A DNA stretch of 64,000 nucleotides from Anaerocolumna xylanovorans DSM 12503. Its GTDB lineage: Bacteria > Bacillota > Clostridia > Lachnospirales > Lachnospiraceae. This document shows, piece by piece, positions 25,195 to 34,427 of this stretch (the stretch's first letter is position 1; the number at the start of each line of letters is the position of its first letter). A program made the position numbers and the translations under genes. The notes beneath the pieces were generated by a model, which saw only the letters and a list, made by a program, of their open reading frames with translations, ran no database searches and was not told where the DNA came from. The stretch spans positions 84,722 through 148,721 of the forward strand of contig NZ_FRFD01000009.1 in assembly GCF_900143645.1 (NCBI RefSeq), in the 5' to 3' direction.

Positions 25195-26112
25195 TTAATT
25201 TTCTTTGGAAGCGGTAATTTTAAAATACAAACCGCTTAATATAATTAGCACGATACTCATCATAACGGACAATGCTGCTGCCATCGGATAGTTGTAATCC
25301 CTGAAAGCGTAATTATACACTAACTGCATAATAGAAATACTTGCATTGTTTGGTCCGCCGTTTGTCATAACCAAAGGTTCGTAGATTATCTGGAACACAG
25401 AGATTATTTGCAGGATAAGTAAAGTCTTGCCCAGAGAAAAGATGCTGGGGACTGTAATGTATCGCATTCTGCTTAAGATACCCGCGCCGTCTATGGTTGC
25501 TGCTTCGTAAAGCTCGGGATTAATATTTGATATACCTGCCATGTAAATTAAGGCAGTGGAACCTGCACCTTTCCAGGTCATTGCAAGCACAATAAGGGGA
25601 ATGGTCCATTTGGGATTGGTGAGCCATATCTGAGGCGCTACACCGATTTTATCCAGTAATATGTTTAAAACGCCGGTATTTCCGGGACGGAAAAAGAAAC
25701 CCCACATAAGTACTGTAGCAAGTCCCGGCATAATATTGGGGAAGTATACCCCTACTCTAAAAAAGCTTCTGAAATGAGTTGTTTCTGTTATCAGCACTGC
25801 TATGATAATGGGAACTAAGAATCCAATAATCAAAGACCATAAAATATATACAAATGTGTTGGAAAATGCCGCAAGGAAATCCGGGTGCTTTAGTACTTTC
25901 ATATAATTGCTGAAGCCTACAAATTTTTCTAAGCGAATTCCTTTTGCGGTATAAAGGGAGAGTCGGATACTTTCAACCAATGGCTCCCACACAAAAAATG
26001 CAAATAACAGGAGTGTCGGCAGCATGATAAGCCATCCTGTTAAATCTTTTCTCTTCATCCTACTAGTAGTTCTCGGTGTCCTATTTGCTAAGTCATTTTT
26101 CGTTTCAGCCAA
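25195..26112 (-). CDS. Carbohydrate ABC importer permease (MalF/CUT1 type)
   Basis: A 305-aa membrane protein with six helices and the EAA loop ELYEAATIDGAGILSRMRYITVPSI. The best start is a TTG at 26112, preceded by GGAGGGCAGGAAAA; the first ATG lies 18 codons in and has no separate ribosome site. It precedes the MalG-type gene by 12 bp and is separated from the binding protein gene by 92 bp containing an 11-bp stem-loop. Confidence 0.93.
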   Translation of the reverse strand: MAETKNDLANRTPRTTSRMKRKDLTGWLIMLPTLLLFAFFVWEPLVESIRLSLYTAKGIRLEKFVGFSNYMKVLKHPDFLAAFSNTFVYILWSLIIGFLVPIIIAVLITETTHFRSFFRVGVYFPNIMPGLATVLMWGFFFRPGNTGVLNILLDKIGVAPQIWLTNPKWTIPLIVLAMTWKGAGSTALIYMAGISNINPELYEAATIDGAGILSRMRYITVPSIFSLGKTLLILQIISVFQIIYEPLVMTNGGPNNASISIMQLVYNYAFRDYNYPMAAALSVMMSIVLIILSGLYFKITASKEN

Positions 26113-26149
26113 TTTTCCTGCCCTCCTTGTAATTCAATCTGTCTTATCA

Positions 26150-26187
26150 GAGTTGATGGGCATCTCACCTAAGATCCCCATCAACTC
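26150..26187 (-). promoter_or_regulatory. Intercistronic stem-loop after the sugar-binding protein gene
   Basis: GAGTTGATGGG (26150-26160) pairs perfectly with CCCATCAACTC (26177-26187). No T-run follows on the minus strand. Its place between binding-protein and permease genes suggests protection or processing that keeps the binding protein in excess. Confidence 0.7.
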
Positions 26188-26204
26188 GTGTAACTATTTA
26201 TTTA

Positions 26205-27674
26205 TTATTTGTTTACATTTTCATCAAGAAGTTTCTGATAGTTATCGTTAGCTGTCTTCATAAGAGATGCAACATCTGCCTTCTTGTCAGTAATAACTGC
26301 CTGAAGAACTTTTGTAAGTTCAGCATATAAATCCTGTGCAGAACCGGGTTCTTCCAATCTTAAATTACCATCTGCCTTAATGATGTTAAAGTAATCATTG
26401 TAAAGATTCATATCAACATTACTGTACTCTTTTTGAACTGCACTTTCAGCATCAAGAACTTTCTGGTCAACCCAGCAAGGGAAACGAGGAATTACAGGTA
26501 CGCCGTTGTCATTCTTGTTCTGAGCATCAGCCTTCATACCAGCAATAGCATCATCGGTAGCAACGGGAGCTTTACCCATAACTTCCAGATAGTCAAGAGC
26601 TGCATTAATCTGATCAGGAGTAGCATCCTTAGAGAACATGTAAGGAGTACCGCCGGATAAGGAATACTGTCCGCCAGGACCTGCAGGCATGGGTACTAAA
26701 GATAATTTGTCAACAGGAAGACCATTAACCTGTGTAGGTTGGTTAACAGCGTCGTTAGCTGCAATATACATAGCTGCTGTGCTTGTTCCTAAGTTTACAA
26801 AACCAGTTCCCCAATCTTCGTTGGTAGGATCGGGAGTAAGCACATCATAATCCCATTTTAAGGATTTAACATATTCCATTGCTTTGATTGCTTCAGGTGT
26901 ATTTACGTTAGCAACGAATTTGCCGTCTTTTTCAAGAGTTAAGGTTGCACCAAATGCCCAGGCAATATTGCTGAAATGCCAGCCGCCTGCATTATCCTTA
27001 GCTAAAAGGCAAAGACCGGCCTGACCTGTCTTATCTTTGATAGTTTTAGCTGTCTGTGCAAGTTCATCCCATGTCTTAGGATATTTAGGGTATCCGTTTG
27101 CATCAACTAAACCGGCATCTTCAAAAAGTTCAACGTTCACCATCAGGCCAAGAGCATACCCGTCACGAGGAATACCATATATCTTGCCATCCTTGGAAAG
27201 CAGGTTAAGAATAGAAGGATTCATTGCTGTATCCCAGCCTCTTGCTTTTAATTCATCAGTAATATCAGCTACGAAACCACCGTTGATTAACTTCTGAGGT
27301 TCTGTATACCATGTTTCGAAGATGGTAGGAAGATTGCCTGATTCTGCAAGAGAAACGAATGTATCTGTTGCATATTTATAATGATCAGGAACTACTTCTA
27401 CATTAGGATGTGTCTCATTAAAAGTCTTTACATATCCTTCATGAAGCTTAATATCATCCGGTAATGTATCTTCAGGCCAGATACCAAGCTTTAACTGGAA
27501 TTTCTCAGCAGGAGTGTCTGTTGCTGCTTCCGTAGGAGTTGCCTCTTCTGTTGTTGCCGGTGTGTCATTTTTACTTGTATTTGCTGTGTTGTTATCCTTC
27601 TTGCAGCCAACAAGCATGGTTGCGATCAATAGGAAGCACATAAGCATACTAACAAGTCTTTTCGTTTTTTTCAT
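26205..27674 (-). CDS. Extracellular sugar-binding lipoprotein of the GH65 locus
   Basis: A 489-aa family 1 solute-binding protein. The N-terminus MKKTKRLVSMLMCFLLIATMLVGC is a lipoprotein signal with lipobox LVGC; a Thr/Asn/Glu-rich linker with 'TEEATPTEAATDTPAE' follows, then the two-lobed binding domain (PDHYKYATDTFVSLAESGNLPTIFE, YGIPRDGYALGLMVN, PKTWDELAQTAKTIKDKTG, PAGPGGQYSLSGG). The ATG at 27674 has AAGGGGAAG in front; a TTG further upstream is rejected. First gene of the importer/GH65 operon, with a LacI operator at its promoter. Confidence 0.95.
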   Translation of the reverse strand: MKKTKRLVSMLMCFLLIATMLVGCKKDNNTANTSKNDTPATTEEATPTEAATDTPAEKFQLKLGIWPEDTLPDDIKLHEGYVKTFNETHPNVEVVPDHYKYATDTFVSLAESGNLPTIFETWYTEPQKLINGGFVADITDELKARGWDTAMNPSILNLLSKDGKIYGIPRDGYALGLMVNVELFEDAGLVDANGYPKYPKTWDELAQTAKTIKDKTGQAGLCLLAKDNAGGWHFSNIAWAFGATLTLEKDGKFVANVNTPEAIKAMEYVKSLKWDYDVLTPDPTNEDWGTGFVNLGTSTAAMYIAANDAVNQPTQVNGLPVDKLSLVPMPAGPGGQYSLSGGTPYMFSKDATPDQINAALDYLEVMGKAPVATDDAIAGMKADAQNKNDNGVPVIPRFPCWVDQKVLDAESAVQKEYSNVDMNLYNDYFNIIKADGNLRLEEPGSAQDLYAELTKVLQAVITDKKADVASLMKTANDNYQKLLDENVNK

Positions 27675-27710
27675 AAATCTTCCCCTTCCTTTCAAATAAG
27701 TCCTTATATA

Positions 27711-27798
27711 GTTTTACGTTAAACTACTGATATGTATTTGTGATGTATTGTTCGTTTAACGTTAAACTAATTATAGCAGTTGTGTAATTTGTTGTCAA
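27711..27798 (-). promoter_or_regulatory. Promoter with two LacI operators for the sugar importer/GH65 operon
   Basis: On the minus strand TTGACA (27793-27798), 17 bp, TATAAT (27770-27775), both perfect consensus. The perfect palindrome GTTTAACGTTAAAC (27754-27767) overlaps the transcription start, and a second site GTTTTACGTTAAAC is at 27711-27724, 43 bp further downstream, which could allow looping or cooperative repression. Confidence 0.88.
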
Positions 27799-27862
27799 TA
27801 GGTTTTAAATATATTTTTCTATTGTACATATTGTTGGTGAGGGTATAAGTCAATATTACAAC

Positions 27863-27900
27863 AAAAGGGAATAATACCATATTCTGGCATACTCCCTTTT
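27863..27900 (-). terminator. Possible terminator after uppP
   Basis: AAAAGGGA (27863-27870) pairs with TCCCTTTT (27893-27900). On the minus strand it is followed by TTTTGTTG, 32 bases after the uppP stop. The stem is short with a long loop. Confidence 0.5.
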
Positions 27901-27931
27901 TATAAAACATCTCAATTTATAATCCTGCCGG

Positions 27932-28762
27932 TTAATGTACTGCCAGGAAATATATCACAACCAGGATTCCCAATACAATACGGTAAATACCGAATGCCTT
28001 AAAATCATGTTTCTTAATATATCCCATAAGAAACTTAATAGCCAGTATAGAAACTACAAAAGCGCTTAACATGCCAAGTATCAGAACCAGGACATCGTTT
28101 GCGGTGTAATTTAGTCCAAATTTCATCATCTTAATAAGGCTTGCTCCAAACATGACCGGAATTGCCAAAAAGAAGGTGAATTCTGCCGCAACCCCTCTGG
28201 ATACGCCAATTAATATAGCTCCAAGTATGGTAGCCCCCGATCTGGAGGTTCCAGGAATCAGGGAAAGTACCTGGAAGATACCGATAATAATGGCTGTCTG
28301 GTAAGTAATTTGTGAAAGACTGGTTATTCTAAAATGTCCCTTTTTATTGCGGTTTTCAATAAGAATAAAAAGAATACCATAAACAATCAGTGTTATTGCT
28401 ACTGTTATGTAATTATAAAACGCCGCATCGATCTTGTCATCATAAAGTATTCCGATAACTCCCGCAGGAATCACCGCAACAATTATTTTAAACCACATAT
28501 TCATAATATCCCCTTTTACAAAGGGTTTATTTTTATCCTTCAGCTGAAAGGGAAAGATTTTATTCCAGTAGAGAACAAGAACTGCAAGTATTGCCCCAAG
28601 CTGTATAACCACCCTGAACATTTCCATAAATTTCTCGCTGACATTTAAGGGCATCAGCTCTTCCACCAATATCATATGTCCCGTGCTGCTGATGGGAAGC
28701 CATTCTGTAATACCTTCCACGATTCCGTAAAAAATAACCTTCAAAATTTCAATAAAATTCAT
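27932..28762 (-). CDS. uppP: Undecaprenyl-diphosphate phosphatase (BacA/UppP)
   Basis: A 276-aa polytopic membrane enzyme recycling undecaprenyl diphosphate to the monophosphate lipid carrier for peptidoglycan and other envelope polymers; it also gives bacitracin tolerance. Motif 1 EGITEWLPISSTGH (residues 16-29) and motif 2 PGTSRSGAT carry the catalytic Glu/His/Ser/Arg residues. It lies 127 bp after comEC on the same strand with a small stem-loop between, so it may be the last gene of the comEA-comEC unit or have its own promoter. Confidence 0.95.
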   Translation of the reverse strand: MNFIEILKVIFYGIVEGITEWLPISSTGHMILVEELMPLNVSEKFMEMFRVVIQLGAILAVLVLYWNKIFPFQLKDKNKPFVKGDIMNMWFKIIVAVIPAGVIGILYDDKIDAAFYNYITVAITLIVYGILFILIENRNKKGHFRITSLSQITYQTAIIIGIFQVLSLIPGTSRSGATILGAILIGVSRGVAAEFTFFLAIPVMFGASLIKMMKFGLNYTANDVLVLILGMLSAFVVSILAIKFLMGYIKKHDFKAFGIYRIVLGILVVIYFLAVH

Positions 28763-28868
28763 TCCTTTACCTTGCCTTCCTCCTCATTTGGTTTATTATA
28801 GTGCACACCATTCCGTATGGCAGTCTGCTATATTATAGCATACATTTATGCTTCCTAACAGGGCTCAT

Positions 28869-28893
28869 GTGAAAATTAAGAAACAATTTTCAC
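28869..28893. repeat. Hairpin resembling the dispersed repeat, overlapping the comEC stop
   Basis: GTGAAAATT (28869-28877) and AATTTTCAC (28885-28893) form a perfect 9-bp stem with a 7-nt loop AAGAAAC, the same geometry and arm start as the GTGAAAAAT-AGAAAGC-ATTTTTCAC hairpin of the repeat family. The comEC stop TGA is inside the right arm. Confidence 0.45.
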
Positions 28894-31313
28894 TTTTTCA
28901 TTTTTATTCTTATTCTATTTCCGTCCGTTATTACAGTAATAGCTCCACTCTCTGTCGTTTGAAGAATTGTGCTTTTGCATTCCATAAGGCGGTTTATGGT
29001 TTCCTTATGAGGATGTCCGTAAGAATTGCCGGCTCCGCAGGAAATAATGGCAAAGCCAGGCGATACGGCATTCAAAAATTCATCCCCTGTTGAGTATTTT
29101 GACCCATGATGAGCCACCTTTAGGATATCATACTGCTGCCCTGCTTCTTTTATGCTCTTTGTAATCTGCTCTTCTCCCATCCCTTCCAGGTCCCCTGTAA
29201 GCAAGAGGTCAAACTCCAGATAATGCAGTCCCAAAACAATAGAGTGGCTATTTGTATCAGAAAATGCCCCCGGTAATTCAGAAGCTTTCTTATCCGGCCA
29301 AAGACAGGAAAGGTATACGCTGCCTCTGCTGATATAATCTCCTGCGTTAAGCACAGATACCAGGGTATCTTTTTCTCCGGCTGCCCGTATAAGATTCTGA
29401 TAAGCGTCTTCCTCCAGTGGAACACCCGGAAGTATCAGATTCTTTATTCTGATATCTCCCTTATAGTCCTTTTGCATCAATTCGAGGATACCGGAATAGT
29501 GATCGCTGTCTCCATGAGTAACAATAGCATAATCAATCTCATTTATCCCCTGGAATTTTAGAAATGGCTCCAGCCTGTATTTTCCAAGATTCTTTACGTC
29601 AGAGCTTCCTCCGTCCACGAGAATAGTGGTATTATCAGGCAGTTTTAAGAATATCCCATCTCCCTGTCCCACATCCAAAAAGGTCACTTCCAGATTATTT
29701 TCTTTTACCGGTGACAGCAGAAGAGCAAATGAAAATAATAACAACAGACTTATCCGTCTTCCCCTCTTCCGGTTACACTGTACAAAGAAAAAGAGAGTCG
29801 TATAAAAGGTGAAAATCACAAGAATATCCGGTCTCCCCGTAAGGATGCTTTTATATGGCAGACCGGAACCTACCAGACAGACTGCTTCATAAAATTCCAG
29901 AATATAGTTTACGCTGCCCATTAAAAAGATTCCTAAGGGCACACAAAAGCAGCCTGCCAGAACGGAGATAAAGGCCAGTATTGTTAACAAAGAGGATAAT
30001 GGGATGATTAAAAGATTTATAAAAGGTGAATAGACCGGTATCTCATAAAAATACCACAATAGGATAGGAAGAAGAATTAGTTGGACCCCTGCGCTTGCAA
30101 GAAATGTCTGCAATAACATCTTATTATACTGTTTTATTATTTCAATCAGCTTTCTCTTTACATCAGGAGCTGTTTTATGCTTCGATTCTGGTTTTTGAAG
30201 CTTCTCTTTTTTCCCGGATAACGCCTTTTGCAGTGCAGGATATACCGCACCTATTCCGATAACAGCACCAAAGGAAAGAAGAAAGCCGGCTCCGGTGATT
30301 TCAAGAGGCCTTTGCAGCAGAATAATAAGAGCACTAAAAGCAGTACCAGAGAGCAGATCATAAGTTCTTCCCGCCAGAACTGCTGCCATATATACACTCA
30401 TCATAACCACAGCCCTGTTGGTGGATACACCATAGCCGGTCAGCACCCCGTAGGAATATAAGAAGAGATGGGTTAATAACGTAGATGGAAGAAGAGGCAT
30501 ATGAAGCCGCCTGAATATCTTGTACAAGGTAAGCCCCAGGAGGGATATATGTAAGCCTGATATGGCGAGGATATGGGTTATGCCATTTTCTCTGTATAAT
30601 TCCTTTATACCGGCATCCAGATTACCTGTATCACCTAGCATCATGGCCGTAAGAATTCCTGCGTTCTTTTCCGGAAGAAGTTTATAATAAGTGTTAGTCA
30701 ATTGTTTTTTTATTCTATAAAGGGTTTGATAATAAGAATTTATTTCAGAGTTTACGACTGTAACAGAATCTGCATAGAATTTGTAATGATATTTTTTGGT
30801 CTTATAGTATAGATATTCATTGAACTGTCCGGGATTGGAAGCCTTTGTAAACTTCATTACAGTACCGGATATCTTCACCTTATTGCCGATGGAATAGCTT
30901 TCTTTTTGATCTATATAGACTAAAATTTTAAGTTCTGTATAGCTTTTGCCTTTTTCTAAGGTAAGTACCGAATTCTTTACCGTAAGCCTTGTGTATTTAT
31001 CCGTCTCTTCCACAAGGCTTATTTCCCCTTTTGCCCAGGCCTTCTGCTTTTCTTTAAAATCCTTATCGCCCGGCGGTGCAAGAAGCGCTTTATTTATCTG
31101 CCCATACCCGGCAGCAAACAGAACGGGAAGAAGCAGAAGAAAAAAATAATTCTTAAGCCTGTTCCTTTTTCCTCCCGGCATGAGAAAAAATAAGAGTACT
31201 GCAAGTAATATACCCACGCCTATAATTACCGCTTTTTGCAAGGAGCATGCATATGCGGCAAGTCCTGCAAGATATGCGGCAAGAATCCATATAAAAGGTC
31301 TCTTAATCTCCAT
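28890..31313 (-). CDS. comEC: ComEC/Rec2 DNA-uptake channel protein
   Basis: An 807-aa competence protein that moves single-stranded DNA across the membrane. N-terminal helices and a DUF4131-type OB region (residues ~60-170) are followed by the Competence domain with multiple helices (ITHILAISGLHISLLG is the family hallmark), then a C-terminal metallo-beta-lactamase-like domain (VTFLDVGQGDGIFLKLP, VDGGSS, VTHGDSDHYSGI with the HxDxDH motif, LLTGDLEG, KVAHHGSKYST), probably a nuclease. Full length and intact. The ATG overlaps the GerMN gene's stop (TAATG). ComEA lies at the head of the same gene run; other competence genes are not in the window. Confidence 0.96.
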   Translation of the reverse strand: MEIKRPFIWILAAYLAGLAAYACSLQKAVIIGVGILLAVLLFFLMPGGKRNRLKNYFFLLLLPVLFAAGYGQINKALLAPPGDKDFKEKQKAWAKGEISLVEETDKYTRLTVKNSVLTLEKGKSYTELKILVYIDQKESYSIGNKVKISGTVMKFTKASNPGQFNEYLYYKTKKYHYKFYADSVTVVNSEINSYYQTLYRIKKQLTNTYYKLLPEKNAGILTAMMLGDTGNLDAGIKELYRENGITHILAISGLHISLLGLTLYKIFRRLHMPLLPSTLLTHLFLYSYGVLTGYGVSTNRAVVMMSVYMAAVLAGRTYDLLSGTAFSALIILLQRPLEITGAGFLLSFGAVIGIGAVYPALQKALSGKKEKLQKPESKHKTAPDVKRKLIEIIKQYNKMLLQTFLASAGVQLILLPILLWYFYEIPVYSPFINLLIIPLSSLLTILAFISVLAGCFCVPLGIFLMGSVNYILEFYEAVCLVGSGLPYKSILTGRPDILVIFTFYTTLFFFVQCNRKRGRRISLLLLFSFALLLSPVKENNLEVTFLDVGQGDGIFLKLPDNTTILVDGGSSDVKNLGKYRLEPFLKFQGINEIDYAIVTHGDSDHYSGILELMQKDYKGDIRIKNLILPGVPLEEDAYQNLIRAAGEKDTLVSVLNAGDYISRGSVYLSCLWPDKKASELPGAFSDTNSHSIVLGLHYLEFDLLLTGDLEGMGEEQITKSIKEAGQQYDILKVAHHGSKYSTGDEFLNAVSPGFAIISCGAGNSYGHPHKETINRLMECKSTILQTTESGAITVITDGNRIRIKMKK

Positions 31314-32272
31314 TATTTATCTCCGGCAATCAAATCCAGATTCCTCTCGAAAAGACCGTCAAAGGGAATGTCCTCCTGAAAAGTCTTTTTTGTGGAACCG
31401 TTAATTGTAAACTGCACTTTATTAACTGTTGATAATTCATCCAAAGAGTTAATTACGGAATACAGCACTACTTCTGCTTTAACCCCCTCTACCTTGTTTA
31501 GGAAATTTTCATTGAAATCCACGTAGCAGATTCCATCCTTGGTAGTAACTTTTAAAAGCCGCGTCCCGTCAGGGATGCATTTTTTCATATTGGCCTCAAC
31601 CGGCCCTTCCATCAGTGCTCCAATAATAGTTTTTTCGATAGGCTGCATATTTCCGTCATAGGAAACTTTCAAATCACTTGGAACCAGTTTATTGCCCTTT
31701 TCATTGGCAAAATATACGGTAATATATACATCTTCCGCGCTGCTGCCATCAATAAAATCTTTTTCATTTTTAAAGCCTATGGGATTGCCGTTAAGCCCGG
31801 TTAATGGCGACCCGCCTACATAAAATGAAACATCATCCACCCCTTCAATCTGGCAAAGTGTCTTAATGATGCAGGCTCTTGCCAACACTTCTGTTATTCC
31901 TGTAAGATTATTATAAGCTGAATTAAATTTCAAACTTAGTCCGCTCTCACTAAATACCGCTTTTTCCACATAAAGTCCATCCGGAATAGCCCGCTTCAAG
32001 GTAATATCATCCGGTTCTACCGAGAGAGCTTCCAGATACTCCTTTACCAGGTCTTCTTTGGTCTTTGACTTGGGAGTGTAATTTACCTGCACTATTTTTG
32101 TTTCAGCCTGATCAATACAGTAGACAAAGGGACCATTCTGATTCTTTGCCGAATCCTTCCCCCTCTCGCTGCATCCTCCGGTGGCAAGGACACCAAACAG
32201 CAGCACAAGAAAGGTCAAAGCCAGGCTTTTTTCTATTCTGTTTTTATGCCGTTTATGGATTAATCCTCTCAT
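31313..32272 (-). CDS. GerMN-domain lipoprotein
   Basis: A 319-aa secreted lipoprotein: basic N-terminus, hydrophobic segment and lipobox ending ATGGC (about residue 34), then two GerMN (sporulation/germination) domains of about 110 residues each (VKEYLEALSVEPDD...IPDGLYVEKAVF, and IIGALMEGPVEANMKKCIPDGTRLLKVTTKDGICYVDFNENF). In Bacillus GerM acts in spore envelope assembly, and GerMN proteins such as LpqB pair with sensor kinases. Here it lies directly after the histidine kinase gene, so modulation of that kinase is a reasonable inference. Confidence 0.88.
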   Translation of the reverse strand: MRGLIHKRHKNRIEKSLALTFLVLLFGVLATGGCSERGKDSAKNQNGPFVYCIDQAETKIVQVNYTPKSKTKEDLVKEYLEALSVEPDDITLKRAIPDGLYVEKAVFSESGLSLKFNSAYNNLTGITEVLARACIIKTLCQIEGVDDVSFYVGGSPLTGLNGNPIGFKNEKDFIDGSSAEDVYITVYFANEKGNKLVPSDLKVSYDGNMQPIEKTIIGALMEGPVEANMKKCIPDGTRLLKVTTKDGICYVDFNENFLNKVEGVKAEVVLYSVINSLDELSTVNKVQFTINGSTKKTFQEDIPFDGLFERNLDLIAGDK

Positions 32273-32307
32273 TTAAACCTCTTTCCTTAACTCTATTATC
32301 TGCGCCA

Positions 32308-33768
32308 TTACGCAATGTAATTAATAGGAATACGTACGGTAAAGGTGGTTCCTTCATTTTCTTTGCTGTACACCTTTATTGCGCCCTTATGCATATGGAC
32401 AGCATTCTTGGTGATAGCAAGTCCAAGGCCCGTTCCTCCTGTCCCTCTGGAACGTGCTTTATCCACTCTATAGAAGCGGTCAAAGATGGAATCCTGCGCT
32501 TCCTCCGGGATGCCAATGCCGGAATCCGAAACCTTTACATAAAAATATTTGTGGTCCGCATTTAAGGATACCCTTACCCAGCCATCCTCCACATTATATT
32601 TAATGGCATTCTCTATCAGATTGGAGAAAGCCAAAGACAGCTTCACCTCATCCACTTCTGCAATTACCGGCCTGTAGCTTTCATAGATAAGCTCAATATT
32701 GTTTTTCTTGGCAATAGGACGAAGCCTCTTTAACACAAGTTCCAGTAAATCATTAATCTTGATAGAAGTAATATTCATATCACTGGCAGTCTTATCAAGC
32801 TTTACCAGAGATAAAAGATCATTGATAATTTTGTTCTCTCTTTCAATCTCATCTGCTATATCAATAAGGAATTCCCTGTAGAGTTCTGGCTGTACATTCT
32901 CCTGCATCAAAAGAGAATCTGCCAGTACCTTAACAGAGGTCAGAGGTGTTTTCAGTTCATGGGATACATTGGATACAAATTCCTGCCTGGAATTCTCCAA
33001 ATTCTTAATTCTTGTAAGCATCTGATTTAAGGAAATAGAAATTTGCTGTACTTCATAAAAGCCATCAATCTTTACCTCATCATCCATATACCCTTCTGTC
33101 AGATGTCCGATAGCCTTTTTTAGATTCAAAAATGGTTTCGTGAATACACCCGAATAGAAAAAGGCATAAATGAATATCAGTATTATCGTGGTAACAAATA
33201 AAACCGTTGTCTTTTTATACAGTATTGTATAGATATTCTGAATGTTCTTCGTAGAAAAGTTCATAAGAATAACACCCGCAATTTCTTTGGAAGAGGTTTG
33301 GGTGATTGGTATTGTCATTTCGATATTATTAGCATGATTATTGTGGAAAACACTGCTGCTCCCTTTAAGGCATTTGATAACATCCTCAGATATAATGATG
33401 TTTCCGTCCTCAACTCCATAGGTATCTTTCAGTATATTAAGCTTATTGTCTATTACAAGAATTCTTCCCTCGTAGAGATTTGCAAGCCTTAAAACCTCCG
33501 TATTCACCTCTTCAATGGTAGAATCCTGAAGATATCCCGACGACACCAAAAGATTGGCAAGGGAATTTCCCTGGCTCTGCACCTCTGCTTTTCTCTGGTT
33601 TGTGGCAGTACTGTCGTAAGTATTTAAGATTTCCCAGGAAAAGAACAAAAGAGGTATGATACCTATTATAAAAAGAGCAAGAAGAGCATGCACTCTCATG
33701 CTCTTTAAAAACCAGAATCCTTCTTTAATTTTGGAAAAAATAGCCAACACCCCATTTTGTATGTACAT
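32308..33768 (-). CDS. Sensor histidine kinase (membrane-bound, PhoR/WalK-like)
   Basis: About 486 aa. Two transmembrane helices bracket an extracellular sensor region of ~150 residues, then come HAMP, HisKA with FVSNVSHELKTPLTS (phospho-acceptor His) and HATPase with NLIENAIKYN, DSGIGIPEEAQDSIFDRFY and GTGLGLAI. The start is uncertain: the ATG at 33768 would overlap the response-regulator gene by 44 bp and lacks a good ribosome site. An internal ATG at 33699 (MRVHALLALF) has AAAGAG nearby and would remove the overlap; a GTG at 33804 is also open. The kinase pairs with the regulator encoded immediately upstream. Confidence 0.92.
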   Translation of the reverse strand: MYIQNGVLAIFSKIKEGFWFLKSMRVHALLALFIIGIIPLLFFSWEILNTYDSTATNQRKAEVQSQGNSLANLLVSSGYLQDSTIEEVNTEVLRLANLYEGRILVIDNKLNILKDTYGVEDGNIIISEDVIKCLKGSSSVFHNNHANNIEMTIPITQTSSKEIAGVILMNFSTKNIQNIYTILYKKTTVLFVTTIILIFIYAFFYSGVFTKPFLNLKKAIGHLTEGYMDDEVKIDGFYEVQQISISLNQMLTRIKNLENSRQEFVSNVSHELKTPLTSVKVLADSLLMQENVQPELYREFLIDIADEIERENKIINDLLSLVKLDKTASDMNITSIKINDLLELVLKRLRPIAKKNNIELIYESYRPVIAEVDEVKLSLAFSNLIENAIKYNVEDGWVRVSLNADHKYFYVKVSDSGIGIPEEAQDSIFDRFYRVDKARSRGTGGTGLGLAITKNAVHMHKGAIKVYSKENEGTTFTVRIPINYIA

Positions 33769-34411
33769 ATTTAGGCTCGCTGGGATTATCTTCAATCTTT
33801 TCACGAAGTCTTCTTATATGCACATCCACTGTTCTAACATCTCCGGGATAATCATATCCCCAAACTGTATTAAGTAAGTTTTCTCTGCTATAGACTTTAT
33901 TTGGATTGAATATCAATAACTCCAGCAAATCAAACTCTTTTGCAGTTAAATTCACTTCTTTGCTATTTACATATACTCTTCTGCTTTCGCAGTCGATTTT
34001 TAAATCTCCAAATACAACAACCTTTGCCTGAACATCCGCATTTTGCTTGGTACTGCGGCGCATAATGGCCTTAATTCTTGCCTTTACCTCTAAAATATTA
34101 AAGGGCTTTGTAATATAATCATCTGCTCCGTATTCCAGCCCAAGAATTTTATCCATATCATCTCCCTTGGCAGTAAGCATGATAATCGGCATATTTGAAA
34201 ATTCCCTTATCTGCTGGCATATTTCAAAACCTGTCATCTTCGGAAGCATGACATCTAAGAGCACTACATCATATTCCTTCTTCTTGGCTGCCTCCAGGGC
34301 CTCCTCACCGTCATAAGCACAGTCCACTTCCATACCGTCCTGCTCCAGGCTGAAGCGGATTCCCTTCACTATTAACTTTTCATCATCTACAACAAGCACC
34401 TTTTTTCCCAC
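33725..34411 (-). CDS. OmpR/PhoB-family response regulator
   Basis: A 228-aa DNA-binding regulator. The receiver domain has the acidic pair DDE at the start, phospho-acceptor Asp in VVLLDVMLPK (residue 53), Thr in IIMLTAKG and Lys in DDYITKPF. The C-terminal winged helix has NLTAKEFDLLELLIFNPNKVYSRENLLNTVWGYDYPGDVRTVDVHIRRLREKIE, close to WalR/PhoP-type regulators. I start at the GTG at 34411 because AGGTGA lies five bases upstream; a GTG three codons earlier is the alternative. Between comEA and the kinase gene. Confidence 0.95.
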   Translation of the reverse strand: MGKKVLVVDDEKLIVKGIRFSLEQDGMEVDCAYDGEEALEAAKKKEYDVVLLDVMLPKMTGFEICQQIREFSNMPIIMLTAKGDDMDKILGLEYGADDYITKPFNILEVKARIKAIMRRSTKQNADVQAKVVVFGDLKIDCESRRVYVNSKEVNLTAKEFDLLELLIFNPNKVYSRENLLNTVWGYDYPGDVRTVDVHIRRLREKIEDNPSEPKYVHTKWGVGYFFQN

Positions 34412-34427
34412 AATAATCACCTATATC

